From the NCBI GenBank assembly GCA_910586665.1, contig CAJUIX010000005.1, positions 1 through 64,000 on the forward strand: a DNA stretch of 64,000 nucleotides, given 5' to 3'. A program made the translations under genes and the position numbers. Source of the stretch: an uncultured Duncaniella sp. GTDB taxonomy: Bacteria > Bacteroidota > Bacteroidia > Bacteroidales > Muribaculaceae. This document shows, in pieces, positions 43,407 to 54,000 of the stretch. The notes under the pieces were generated by a model. That model searched no databases. It saw nothing but the letters and a program-made list of their open reading frames with translations, and was not told the DNA's origin. Within the stretch, counting starts at the first letter, position 1; every line of letters starts with the position of its first letter.

Positions 43407-44876
43407 TTATTCTTTTATCGGTCGCTCGTCGGGCCAGTCGTCAGAGCGGAATGATGACACGGGGAGACCGTCAGTGCTGAAGAGGTCACCCTCGGAAGCA
43501 TTTTCGAAAGCGTAGCGCACGGCCACGGGGTGAGGCACCTTGTCGCTCTTCACCATGACCTTGCTGCGCGAAATCCAGGCCTTGGCGGGGTAGAACACGC
43601 GGTCCTCGCCGGCGAGCTTGAACTGGGTAGACTCGAAACTGTTCTTGCCTGCAATCCACTCGGGAGCGCGGTCGAAGCTGACGATGACGGTGTCACCCTT
43701 GACTTCCATTGACTTGTAGACAGGACTCTCGGCGCCTATACCCTTGATGCCATAGGTCTTTGCAAGGGCGAGGAGTGCGAGGCGCTCACCTGCCACCCTC
43801 TTCTTCGAGGGATGTATGCCACCCGCCCAGCCGGCATCCATGAGCACGGCCATGCCGGTATTGGGGACGAGGTGCTCCACACGCGCCTGGGCCTCACGGA
43901 GATAGGCCGAATTGATGATTTCCTTGCCCGGCTCGGTTATGATAGCATAGTCGTAGGGCGCTATCTGACAATAGTAGAAGGGGAAGTCGCCCTGGTTCCA
44001 AAGATTTCTCCAGCCCTTGATCATGGTGGAGAACATGTCGGTGTAAGTGTGGGCGCGATTCCAGTTATCCTCACCCTGATACCATATCACGCCCTGGATG
44101 GCGAGTCCGATAAGGGGATTAAGCATACCTTTAAAAAGCACGCTCGGTGTGCGGTTCTTCGAGGGAATCTTGCCGTTGACAGCAGGAATTTTTTCGGCAG
44201 CCTCTGGGAAGGCACTGAGCATCTCGTCGTTCATCCATGCCTCGCATGCCGAGCCGCCCCATGCGGTGACTATCAGCCCTACGGGGACATTGAGCAGCTC
44301 CTCTATCTGACGGCCGAAGAAGTAGGCTGTGGCACTGAAGTTTCTCACACTTTCGGGCGCCGCCTCGGCCCACGAGCCTGTCACATCGTCGACCGGCACA
44401 GTCGATGAGTTGCGTTTGACGGTGAAGAGGCGTATGTCAGGGTTGCGGCTTTTGAGAGTGGCCATATTGGCGCCCTCGACAGGCTGGTTCTTGAAGCCCT
44501 TCATCGGCATCTCCATGTTGCTCTGACCCGAACATATCCACACTTCGCCAAGCATGACATTGTTGAGAGTCACGGCAGAGCCGTCGCTGACGGTCACGGT
44601 ATACGGACCGCCGGCTGCGGGTGTCGGGAATGAGATTTTCCATTTGCCGTCCTTCGATGTGGTAGTCTTATAGACTTCGCTCGTCCAGCCGGGGGCGACA
44701 GTTACTGTGGATGAAGCCTTCGCAGTGCCCCACATCTTTGCGTCGGTGTTCTGTTGGAGCACCATGTTGTCAGAGAAAAAAGCGGGCATCCTGACCTCGG
44801 CACGCGAGGTCAGTCCAAAGGCCACAGCACAGATGATGCCAAGCCCGCTGCGCAGTAAATGACGGTTAGTCAACAT
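43407..44876 (-). CDS. SGNH-hydrolase esterase (sialate O-acetylesterase family)
   Basis: 489 aa, exported (signal about 1-26). The SASA-type SGNH core is split by a beta domain. Block I is ICSGQSNMEMP with nucleophile Ser119, preceded by the beta-sandwich PAFFSDNMVLQQ. A GVIWYQGEDNW motif follows (about 255-265) and His355 lies in GGIHPSKK. The family removes O-acetyl groups from sialic acids and, in plant-glycan PULs, from other sugars. Here de-O-acetylation of RG-II (aceric acid and methyl-fucose residues are acetylated) is the likely task. It lies between the GH106 and DUF5703 genes with gaps of 28 and 4 bp. Confidence 0.88.
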   Translation of the reverse strand: MLTNRHLLRSGLGIICAVAFGLTSRAEVRMPAFFSDNMVLQQNTDAKMWGTAKASSTVTVAPGWTSEVYKTTTSKDGKWKISFPTPAAGGPYTVTVSDGSAVTLNNVMLGEVWICSGQSNMEMPMKGFKNQPVEGANMATLKSRNPDIRLFTVKRNSSTVPVDDVTGSWAEAAPESVRNFSATAYFFGRQIEELLNVPVGLIVTAWGGSACEAWMNDEMLSAFPEAAEKIPAVNGKIPSKNRTPSVLFKGMLNPLIGLAIQGVIWYQGEDNWNRAHTYTDMFSTMIKGWRNLWNQGDFPFYYCQIAPYDYAIITEPGKEIINSAYLREAQARVEHLVPNTGMAVLMDAGWAGGIHPSKKRVAGERLALLALAKTYGIKGIGAESPVYKSMEVKGDTVIVSFDRAPEWIAGKNSFESTQFKLAGEDRVFYPAKAWISRSKVMVKSDKVPHPVAVRYAFENASEGDLFSTDGLPVSSFRSDDWPDERPIKE

Positions 44877-44904
44877 ATTATAGTTACAATATTCTGTTTT
44901 ATAG

Positions 44905-47900
44905 TTACTTGTCAGATATTACAGTGATATTCAACGGCCCGGTGAGACCTGCCGGTATGAGAGTCTTGTCGGCCCGGCGATACTTGCCGTTGGTCCAAAT
45001 GCCCTCAAAGGGAGCCTTGCCCTCGTCGCTTCCGAGGATTGCATTTGCCCAAGTATTGGTGACGGAGATTTCAAGCTTGTTGTTGCCCTTCTTCACGGCC
45101 TCGGTTATGTCGACCTCGTAGGGAGAGGTCCATACGATGCCACATTCCTTACCGTTGACCTTGACAGTGGCGACATCGTGCACACCGTCGAGATTAAGGA
45201 GGACGCGGTCCCCCTTGGCAAACTTCGGTGCCTTGAACTTAGTCATGTAGACAGCCGTGCCGGAGTAATACTTCACGTCGTCATCCCCGGCAGTGGTCCA
45301 GTCAAAGAGTCTGTCGCTCTCGAGACTGCGGCCCGTGGTGAGGAAACGCACATCCCACTTGCTGTTTGACAGCGGAGCGGTCCGATAGTTTAATTTCGGC
45401 GAATGGCCGGCGGTCTCGGCAGTTACATCCTTAAACACTATGAAGGCCGACTGGGCATTGTCGAGCTTCATATCCACCTCCGTGCGGCCATCGGCAGAGC
45501 GCCAGTCGAGCTGACGGTCAATCCTGCCTGTCATCGGGTCCCAAAGTTCGGGGACGCGGCCCGACACGCGGAAGGAGGCCGTGAACTCACGGGGCTTCTC
45601 CTCCTGGTTGGAGATGAAATAGATATCGGTGTTGTCGGCATCGCTGCGACGGTGGGTCCATGCTACGTTTTCAGGCACCACCACGTCGCGCTCAAGTCCG
45701 TAGGAAGCAAAGTCATCAGCCATATATGGCAATTTCGGCACCACGACTCCTGCCTTGACCAGTTCAGCAATCTTCGCGCGCACCTCCGGGCTAAGTGTGC
45801 TGTCGGGCATGAGCGGATGTGGCACCGGGAGCACCAATACCTTGTAGGAAGCACCTCCGGGGAGCACCATTCGGCCATCCTTGGCCTCGACAAGGCGGAG
45901 AAGCGCATCCTTGTTCATAGAATCATAGTTATAGCCACGCATCGGGTTGATCCACTTATCGGGATCGGCCATATTTGCGGAATGGGTGACACCTACAGGC
46001 ATCACGCGCAGAGGCTGCCCCTCGTTGGCAAGGCGCTTGCGCTCGGACTCCACCCTCTCCTTCCCGAAAATTCCGGGGAGCGAGGGCACAATACGGTCGG
46101 GAAGCACTGCGCGTCGGGGAACCTCCTCGCCGGTGAACACCGCTATGTCTATAACCGGGACACCATACTGCAACAAGGCTTGGCAACGACGCATGTAGTC
46201 GGTGAGACCCTTGCCTCCGTCGGCAAACCAAGTGTTATCCCTCTGGAAGAAGAGGCCGATTCCGTCGAGAGTCATGCCGGGCTTCTTGTCCATATAGGGA
46301 TTGTGGGTGTTGACGTGGTAGAACATACGGTTGATGCCGAGTGCGTAGTTGCGGTCGAGCAAGGCCTTGAGCGCCGCGGGAGTCTCGTCCCATGTGCCGC
46401 GCACTTCGGTGAAGCCCTCGGCCTGCACGATGTTCTTACCGTAGACATGTGCGCCGTGGATAGCGTCAATCATGTCGTTGGGCTTGTCATGGGTCGGGCT
46501 GCGAAGCCAGTATTCACCCATCGGAAAGTCGACGGCTGCATAGTGGGCCATACCGTCGCTCACCATTGTAGGTGACACGGCTTCTGCCGATAAATAACAG
46601 TCATATTCCTTGGCCTTGTCAGCAAGAACTTTGTAGAAAACATCGACGACAAGCTCTGCAATGGTTGTGCGCACATCGCGGAGCACCTTCTCCGAGGTCT
46701 TGAAATCATCTATAGGCACGCCGGCATAGAGCGGGAGGTAGGGCATGAGGTCGTAACCGCGACGGGCCTTGAACTCCGCGGCAAAATTGTCGCTCCAGTT
46801 CTGGCTGCCACATTCCCAGCTGTCGACGTGCATATATTTGAGCACACGTCTGACGAGCTCGGGGTCAAGCTCCCTGAACACACGGCCAAACCAGTTGTCA
46901 ATCTGCTTGGCGACAACGGCTTCATTAAATTTGTCACATTCAAGACCGCGTCCGGCACCGCCGGTGGCATTTGTATGACCGTTGGAAGTGTGGCCGATAC
47001 GCATTACACGCCACTCGCCCTGGGGCAACACGACTGTCAGACGTCCGTCCTTCATCTGCGAAGTAAGGTCAATTATTTCCTCCTTCTTCACACAGAGATC
47101 GGCAGGGACCTCCAAATCGGTAGTGCTCTGCCCCACACGCCATATACGGCCTGATTTTCCTTCCCAATGATTGATTTTCGGGTCGCCGCTGAGCACTATC
47201 TCCTTTATTTTAAGGTTGGGTTTCCACTTTGCGTTGTCAAGGTCCTCACTGCCCGGCTCAGTGCCCTCGGGAGTCCAGTAGAAACGGAAAAAGCGGGCTG
47301 TCGTAGGCGGAAGTGAATGAGTGTTGCTCTCAGTCCAGTTCTGCCAGCCATGTCTCGCAGGCACCAGCTGCTTTACTTCCTTGAAATTGACACCGTCGTC
47401 ACTCGACATTACCTTCAGGCGGTTTGCCTGATAGCTGTTGCCGTTAAGGTCAATCTCGACACTATTGACATATACGGGCTGCGAGTATTCATACTGGACC
47501 CAGCATGGCACAGAGGAACGGATAGTCCCGCTTTCATCAATACTAACGCCCTTGCTTTCAGGGACATCCTTATTCACATTCCCGCAAGTCACTCGAGGAG
47601 TCGGTGTAAGGCGCTCCCCCTTGACAGGCATTGCAAGCAGGGCTATATCTTTATAATAACCCTCATTGGTTTCAGGCATAGGCAGAAGCAAAGAGGCCAC
47701 GTTGCCACCAGGAACAATCGTGTCGGCAGTAACCACCTTCTGCATGGATTCCTCGGGACTAATCCACGGGCCGCCGGCGAGCGCGAAACCGTCGCAGATG
47801 TGCATGCCGAGTTTCAGGTCGAGACTGTCGGCAATCTCCATGCTGCGCCCGACAAGGCGCCACCACTCGGGGGAGAGCTGCGGTGCCTTACCTTCATATT

Positions 47901-48144
47901 CAGGCGCTGTCTCGACCGACTTGATAGGCATCAGGTATGTACCTCCGAGGCCTACCTGCTTCATGGCCTCAAGGTCGGCCTTTATACCCTCCTCGCTGAC
48001 GGCGCCATACATCCAGTACCAGAAGCACCAGGGCTTAGCCTCGAAGGGTGGTTCGGCAAAGACCCGCTCCAGCGTCGGTTTAGCCGACACTGCGAGCGAC
48101 GCGGTCATTGCCGCTACCAATAAAAATTTATTGCGAAAATTCAT
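44905..48144 (-). CDS. GH106 alpha-L-rhamnosidase
   Basis: 1079 aa from the ATG at 48144, which gives a signal peptide (MNFRNKFLLVAAMTASLAVSA). The frame to 48177 would overlap the upstream GH2 gene and lacks a signal. GH106 is recognised from FAEPPFEAKPWCFWYWMYGA at the start, the barrel segment HVDSWECGSQNW with Glu444, and AEGFTEVRGTWDE with Glu576/Glu580. C-terminal jelly-roll domains close the chain (YSGTAVYMTKF, VKVNGKECGIVW). The family inverts alpha-L-rhamnosides with Ca2+. The recalled RG-II member BT0986 acts on a side-chain rhamnose and also keeps two Glu about 130 residues apart. Confidence 0.93.
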   Translation of the reverse strand: MNFRNKFLLVAAMTASLAVSAKPTLERVFAEPPFEAKPWCFWYWMYGAVSEEGIKADLEAMKQVGLGGTYLMPIKSVETAPEYEGKAPQLSPEWWRLVGRSMEIADSLDLKLGMHICDGFALAGGPWISPEESMQKVVTADTIVPGGNVASLLLPMPETNEGYYKDIALLAMPVKGERLTPTPRVTCGNVNKDVPESKGVSIDESGTIRSSVPCWVQYEYSQPVYVNSVEIDLNGNSYQANRLKVMSSDDGVNFKEVKQLVPARHGWQNWTESNTHSLPPTTARFFRFYWTPEGTEPGSEDLDNAKWKPNLKIKEIVLSGDPKINHWEGKSGRIWRVGQSTTDLEVPADLCVKKEEIIDLTSQMKDGRLTVVLPQGEWRVMRIGHTSNGHTNATGGAGRGLECDKFNEAVVAKQIDNWFGRVFRELDPELVRRVLKYMHVDSWECGSQNWSDNFAAEFKARRGYDLMPYLPLYAGVPIDDFKTSEKVLRDVRTTIAELVVDVFYKVLADKAKEYDCYLSAEAVSPTMVSDGMAHYAAVDFPMGEYWLRSPTHDKPNDMIDAIHGAHVYGKNIVQAEGFTEVRGTWDETPAALKALLDRNYALGINRMFYHVNTHNPYMDKKPGMTLDGIGLFFQRDNTWFADGGKGLTDYMRRCQALLQYGVPVIDIAVFTGEEVPRRAVLPDRIVPSLPGIFGKERVESERKRLANEGQPLRVMPVGVTHSANMADPDKWINPMRGYNYDSMNKDALLRLVEAKDGRMVLPGGASYKVLVLPVPHPLMPDSTLSPEVRAKIAELVKAGVVVPKLPYMADDFASYGLERDVVVPENVAWTHRRSDADNTDIYFISNQEEKPREFTASFRVSGRVPELWDPMTGRIDRQLDWRSADGRTEVDMKLDNAQSAFIVFKDVTAETAGHSPKLNYRTAPLSNSKWDVRFLTTGRSLESDRLFDWTTAGDDDVKYYSGTAVYMTKFKAPKFAKGDRVLLNLDGVHDVATVKVNGKECGIVWTSPYEVDITEAVKKGNNKLEISVTNTWANAILGSDEGKAPFEGIWTNGKYRRADKTLIPAGLTGPLNITVISDK

Positions 48145-48169
48145 ATAAATATCCTTGTCTTTGAGAGGA

Positions 48170-51019
48170 TTATTCAAATCGGAGCAGTATACGGCCTGTA
48201 CGCTGTCCGTCCACCCACTTGGGCTGCGACGAGGGACCGACGAGGTCGGTGGTGTTCACCTTGTTGCGCACGGGGGGAATCACCTCCATGACGGCTATGC
48301 CTGTCTTGGGCAGGTTGTAGAGGATATGGTCGCGTCCGTCGCGAGGCTCATAGACACCGATATAGCTGCCGGGAGTCTCGTTGACAATACCGATAGTTCC
48401 CTCGGTGGTCTTGATGTCCATCCAGTCCACGTTGGCAAAATAGCCCTTGAATTCGGGATAAGTGAAACTCTCAGCGGGAATCGGGTCGTTGTAGTCATTC
48501 TCCCAGAGGCCGTATTGCGGGCCGTGGAGGCGGTTCTGCCATACGCGGTAGGGACCGTCGCCAACCCAGCGCTTTCCAAGCACTTTCTCCTCTGGGAAGT
48601 CGAACTTCACACCCATGAGGTCGATGACACCATTGAAATTATAGGTGAAGTCGAGGGCTGCCATACCGTCGGGGTAGATAGTCCACACGGCGCTGTCGAA
48701 GTTGCCGAGCTTGTAGTCGGAAGTGACAACCACGTCGTTGCCTACCTTCTGAGCCTTGATACCCACGAACTTGCCGAGGTCTTCAAACTCGGTATACTGT
48801 GTCTTCTTCTTCTCGGCCTCCTTGTCATCATGGTTATAGAAGCCGTCCATAGAGCGGTCGGAGCGCTTTGCCACGATCACTTTCGGGCCGTCGGTCAGCT
48901 CGATGCGGCGCCCGTTGACGTCGACACCGATGAGGCGTCCGTTCTCCTTGCTGAAATGATATGTGCGGCCGTTGGCTGTCACTGTAAGCTCCGAAGCGCT
49001 CTCAGTCCATTCGGGAGCCGTGCCCTGGGCGGCGGATGCGGCAGCAGTGGCTACCTTGTTGCCTACCACGGGGTGTGACCATGTGAAGAGGTCGCGGCCG
49101 TGGTTGTCAACTACTGTCAGTTCGATAGCATTGGCACCCTCCTTGATTTTGGGAATGTTCACAGTGCCGTTCTCTCCGGCGGGGATATTGCCGAACTTCA
49201 CCTTACCTTCACCTATGACCTTTACATCGGCCTTGGATCCGGCAGCGGGAAGTCCGAGCTGGCGCCACTTGAGGCTGCAAGCGTCGAGGTTGGTGAAATC
49301 ATAACGGTTTTCCACGTTGAGCACACCGTTGAAATCCTTGCTGATAGTCTTATTCATTATCTGAATCGGACACCACACCTCCTTGACGGTCCAGTAGCTG
49401 CCTTCCTTCTCGTGGTGGGGCCCCACGATACCGTCGGCACCATAGTTGCCGCAGTTGTCAATGTAGCCGCCCATGTCTACGCGCTTCACACCCTCGTCGG
49501 CAAGCACCCAGAGGAAGCCGCCGGCGCAGCGCGGATGCTTGCGCATCATCTCCCAGTAGTCATAGAGACCGGCACCGTGACCGCCGTCATAAAGGCCGTG
49601 GAGGAATTCTGTAGGCATAAATATCTCAGGCAGACGCATATAGTTCTGGCTTTCGCCGTAGGAACGGTAGTGCATGGTCTCGAAACCGCCGAAATTGCCC
49701 TGCGGATGGAGCACCGGGCGCTTCTGCGGGTCATATTTGTGGAATTCACCGTTAAGTTCGTCGTTCCAGCCCTTCTCGTTACCGTTGCTCCACCAAATAA
49801 TACAGGGGTAGTTGACATCGCGCTCCACCATTTCCTTGACAAGCTTCTGACCGTTGATGGTCTCATGCTTGCCATGCCAGCCCGACAGCTCGTCCATGAC
49901 ATAGAGGCCGAGCGAGTCGCATATTTCATAGAACTCCGGGTCAGCGGGATAGTGCGAGAGGCGCACGGCGTTCATGTTCATCGACTTGATAAGCTCGACG
50001 TCCTCGAGATTCTTGGCGCGGCTCAGTGTGCGCCCGCTTTCGGGACGGAAGCTGTGGCGGTTGACGCCGCGGATATTCACCTTCTTGCCATTGATATAGA
50101 GGCCGTCGCTCTCGCGCACCTCGATTGTGCGGAAACCGAACTTCTCATACTCTTTGTGGAGCACCTTACCCTTGGCGTCGGCGAGGATGAACTCTGCCTT
50201 ATACATATTGGGTGTCTCGGCGCTCCATGTGGCCGGAGAGGCGACATTCATCTCCACCTTGCAGTCGCCCGCGCCGGGACGGAGCTTCGTCACACTCTCG
50301 CCGACCTTCTTCCCGGTCTTGTTGTCATATATAATAGTGGTGATTTTTCCACCGGCAACCGGCATGTTGAGCGTGCACTCGGCTGTAAACTTTCCGTCAG
50401 CCTTGGCGTCGATAGCTATATGCCTCAGATTGAGCGCTGGGCGCGCCTGCATGAACACAGGGCGCCACAGACCGCCGAAATTCCAATAGTCGGCACGGCG
50501 CTCGGCAAGGTTGACACCTGCATTCTCACTTTCCTTGGCCACGGTGACCTCGAGACGGTTCTTTTTGTCCGGGCCGAAGAAGACACGGTCACTGACATCG
50601 TAAATAAACCTATAGAAGGCTCCCTGGTGCTTCGAGCCGGCCTTACGACCGTTGATAAGCACGTCGGTGTCGGTCATCGAAGCTTCAAAGACAAGCTCCA
50701 CCTGCTTTCCGCGCCATGACTCGGGCAACTCGAACTCATATTTATACATGCCCTTCTCACTAGCAACACCTTCGGGGAAAGCCTTGCCGTAGAACTTCAT
50801 ACCATATTGGTAGTTTCCGAAGCCCTGCAATTCCCAGCAGGAGGGAACACCGATTTTTGACCATTTGCCGGAGTTGTTTCCGTCCGTACACATGAAATCC
50901 CATTCAACCATGTCGTCACAGCCGGTACCCGAAAGGTATTGCCGCTCTGTGGTCACCGACTGCGCCATCATCGACAGTCCGGCAAACATGGAAAGGATAG
51001 TTGCAACTGATTTTTTCAT
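48170..51019 (-). CDS. GH2 glycosidase (949 aa)
   Basis: Exported GH2 enzyme (signal 1-19). Jelly roll about 45-210 (WRGKQVELVFEASMTDTDVLINGR), Ig-like domain 215-310, TIM barrel about 310-590. The barrel start has INIRGVNRH-like sequence, the acid/base is Glu415 in SNGNEKGWN, and the nucleophile candidate is Glu471 in MPTEFLHG. Two further C-terminal sandwich domains end at WVDGQRTGRILLRFE. The GNE motif and long C-terminus resemble beta-galactosidase-type GH2, but the substrate pocket cannot be judged. It is the middle of three successive GH2-containing genes (48170-58483), with 39 bp to the next. Confidence 0.9.
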   Translation of the reverse strand: MKKSVATILSMFAGLSMMAQSVTTERQYLSGTGCDDMVEWDFMCTDGNNSGKWSKIGVPSCWELQGFGNYQYGMKFYGKAFPEGVASEKGMYKYEFELPESWRGKQVELVFEASMTDTDVLINGRKAGSKHQGAFYRFIYDVSDRVFFGPDKKNRLEVTVAKESENAGVNLAERRADYWNFGGLWRPVFMQARPALNLRHIAIDAKADGKFTAECTLNMPVAGGKITTIIYDNKTGKKVGESVTKLRPGAGDCKVEMNVASPATWSAETPNMYKAEFILADAKGKVLHKEYEKFGFRTIEVRESDGLYINGKKVNIRGVNRHSFRPESGRTLSRAKNLEDVELIKSMNMNAVRLSHYPADPEFYEICDSLGLYVMDELSGWHGKHETINGQKLVKEMVERDVNYPCIIWWSNGNEKGWNDELNGEFHKYDPQKRPVLHPQGNFGGFETMHYRSYGESQNYMRLPEIFMPTEFLHGLYDGGHGAGLYDYWEMMRKHPRCAGGFLWVLADEGVKRVDMGGYIDNCGNYGADGIVGPHHEKEGSYWTVKEVWCPIQIMNKTISKDFNGVLNVENRYDFTNLDACSLKWRQLGLPAAGSKADVKVIGEGKVKFGNIPAGENGTVNIPKIKEGANAIELTVVDNHGRDLFTWSHPVVGNKVATAAASAAQGTAPEWTESASELTVTANGRTYHFSKENGRLIGVDVNGRRIELTDGPKVIVAKRSDRSMDGFYNHDDKEAEKKKTQYTEFEDLGKFVGIKAQKVGNDVVVTSDYKLGNFDSAVWTIYPDGMAALDFTYNFNGVIDLMGVKFDFPEEKVLGKRWVGDGPYRVWQNRLHGPQYGLWENDYNDPIPAESFTYPEFKGYFANVDWMDIKTTEGTIGIVNETPGSYIGVYEPRDGRDHILYNLPKTGIAVMEVIPPVRNKVNTTDLVGPSSQPKWVDGQRTGRILLRFE

Positions 51020-51058
51020 TGTATATTTAGATTTATTTTATTCGGATAATTCTCGTTA

Positions 51059-54000
51059 CTACTTCACCGGTGAAAAACGCACCTTCAGCCGGTGTTTTCC
51101 GTGGGCGATAGCATATTTTTTCAACACACCCGGACCGCAGCTGCTATTTCCGAGCCCCATCACTGCCGCATCAAGGTTAAGATATACCTTGCCGCTCTCT
51201 TTCAGATCGCAGTCATGGGCCACGGAGGCGATATCGGTCACGGAATATGGCAGGGCGGAGGCTGAGACAGGCTTTTCGAGGGCTGTCACGCAGAGTCCGT
51301 TGCCCCCCTTGTCGACAAGCGCGATTTCAGCCACAGATTCAAGGTTGCCGGAATCCTGCGGACGCGGGTAGTGGACATACATCCCGCTGACCGGCTTTGA
51401 CCAGCGACCGATTCTGGCTGCTTCGTGGCGGTCGGGATAGTTTTCCCACGGACCGTAGCCGAACCACTCCACATTGTCGTAAGCCTTATTTATGACGAAG
51501 CTGCTTCCGAGGCGCGGTAGCTCGGGGAGCGAGCCTTCGGGGGTATATGTTTGCACAAGGTCCACAGTGCCGTCACCATAGACAGTGTAGCGGCTCTCCA
51601 CGTCGATACTGCCAGAGGCATAACCGTATTTCTGCACGGATATGACCACGACGTCGTCACCCTCGTTCTGCCACTTAAGTGATTCACACTTTACCATAGG
51701 TGAATCAATCTTATTCTTAGTCCAGTCCTTGGCAAGCCAGTTGCCGAAGCTGCGGTCGTTGTCGGTCGGGGCACGGAAGGCCTGGAAGTGCGAGCCCTCG
51801 ATAATTTTCTTACCGTTGTAGCTCAAATCCACAAGATAGCCGTTCTCGCGGTCCCATGACACCTTAAATTTGCGGCCTGCGACTGTAATCAGCGAGGCAC
51901 TCTCGTCGACATTCAGGCCTTTGGAGGACTTCGGTTCACGGCTGACGGCTGCAAGCATATTTTCGTTCAGCGCCAACTGGCGGCAGACGATTTCATGGCC
52001 GGCCCCGGCCCAGTCGGTAGCATTTTCGAGTGTCACCGCGACGTTGAGGCGCAGGTCGGCATCGCTCCCGGCTTTCAATTTTTTGAGATTGACAGTAGCC
52101 GTGCCGCTCTCGCCCGGAGCGAGAGCCGGGATAGAGATAGCCCCACCCTTGCCGGCCCCACCGTTGATGACCGGGGTGTAAGTGCAGTAATAGCCCGAAA
52201 GGTCTGTGTGGTGGTTGCGGTTCGTGAATTCAATGACTGCCTCACCCGTTGCAGGGTCGTAAGATTTTAGCTCGACTGCGACAGGGCTGTAGACGGTCTT
52301 TACCTCATAGTACTTTGGATTGAGCGAGCGGTCAGCAAATATTACTCCGTTCAGACAGAAAGCTTTAAGATTGGGTTTGTCGCCGAAGTCGCCGCCATAG
52401 GCCATCTGGATTCTGCCGTCGGGGAGCTTGCGCTCTATCCCTTGGTCGACCCAGTCCCAAATGAAACCGCCTGCCATACGCGGATGACTATAGATTTCAT
52501 CCCAATATTCCTTGAAGTTACCGAGGGCATTACCCATGCAGTGGGCATACTCGCTCGTAAGGACAGGACGGTCGTCATTGTCGCGCTGCGCTATAGAGAG
52601 CAGGCGCTCCCAGCGGGCGTTTTCGGCACGCTCCTTGTCCTCACCTTCCTTGATTCCGGGGTTGAGATACTCATCCTGCACGCGGGGATAGAAGCGGCTG
52701 ATAATGTCGACAGTAGCGGGATCGGGATTGCCGTCTACACCCTGCGCACCCTCGTAGTGCACGGGACGCGTGGGGTCGAAGTCATGGAGCCATGCGGATA
52801 TGGCCGCAAAGTTCGGACCGTAGCCGCTCTCGTTGCCCATGCTCCAAAATATCACCGAGGGGTGATTCTTATCCCTCTCGGCCATACGCACAGCGCGGTC
52901 GAGGAAGGCTGCATGCCAGTCGGGGGTGCTTGCGAGTGTCCCTCTCAGTCCGTGCTCCTCGATATCCGCCTCATCCATGACATAGAGGCCGAGCGAGTCA
53001 CACAGCTCATACCAACGCGGGTGGTTGGGATAGTGGCTCGTGCGGACAGCATTGACGTTGGCCTGCTTCATAAGCTTTATATCCTTTATCATCAGTTCCT
53101 CGCTCATCACGCGGGCCGTGCGAGGGTCATGCTCATGTCGGTTGACACCCCGGAAACGGATAGGCTTGCCGTTGACGAGCACCTGACCGCCCTTAACCTC
53201 CACGCTTCGGAAACCCACCTTCGAGTCGGCACGCTCGATGACATTGCCGGAGGCATCAGCCAGTTCGAGTCTGAGGTTATAGAGCGAGGGGGTCTCGGCG
53301 GTCCACCGCTTCGGAGCAGTGACCTTGTGGGATATGCGTCCGAGCTTGCGTGGGCCGCGCTGAGGATACCATTCATTCATCACGGCTGCCTTGTGGTCAA
53401 GGTCAAGTATCTCGTTGATGACTATCGTCGTATCAAGCAGGCTCTTACCCTCGTCGTTTAGAGTCACGCGGAGCGTGTAATCTGTGCCGCGCTCACCGTT
53501 GTAGACAGAGAATTGCGGATCAACCTGGAGGGTGAAGTCCTCATAGTCGGCATCGGGAAGAGTCCTTACCGTGAAATCACGCAGACGGACATCGGGAGTG
53601 TGGAAGAGTGTCACGTCGCGCTGCACTCCGGCGAAGCGCCAGAAGTCCTGGTCTTCGAGATAGGAACCGTCGCTGTATTTGTAGACCTCGAGAGCAATCT
53701 CATTCTTTCCCTTATGGATGTAGGGGGTAATATTGAACTCGGACGGTTCCATGCTCCCCTGGGAGTAACCGACGCGCTGTCCGTTGACCCACACATAGAA
53801 GGCACTCATCACTCCGTCGAAGCGGAGGAAGGTTTGCCCCCCTTTCAGCCATGACTCGGGGACCGTGAAAGAACGGCGATACTGGCCGGTCGGGTTCCTC
53901 TCGACAAATGCCGTAAAGTTTTCCTTGGGTGTATCGGTGACGAGGGGAGGATTAATTTTAAATGTGTAGCCTGCGGAGGCATATATGGGGGTTCCGTAGC

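Noticed and set aside
48145..48177. Longer N-terminus for the GH106 gene overlapping the adjacent GH2 gene
   Set aside because: The downstream ATG at 48144 begins the signal peptide directly and leaves a normal 25-bp spacing.
49100..50719. Open frame of 539 codons on the plus strand opposite the 949-aa GH2 gene
   Set aside because: It is an antisense shadow. The minus-strand frame has a signal peptide and intact GH2 motifs, while the plus frame has no recognisable domain and no promoter.
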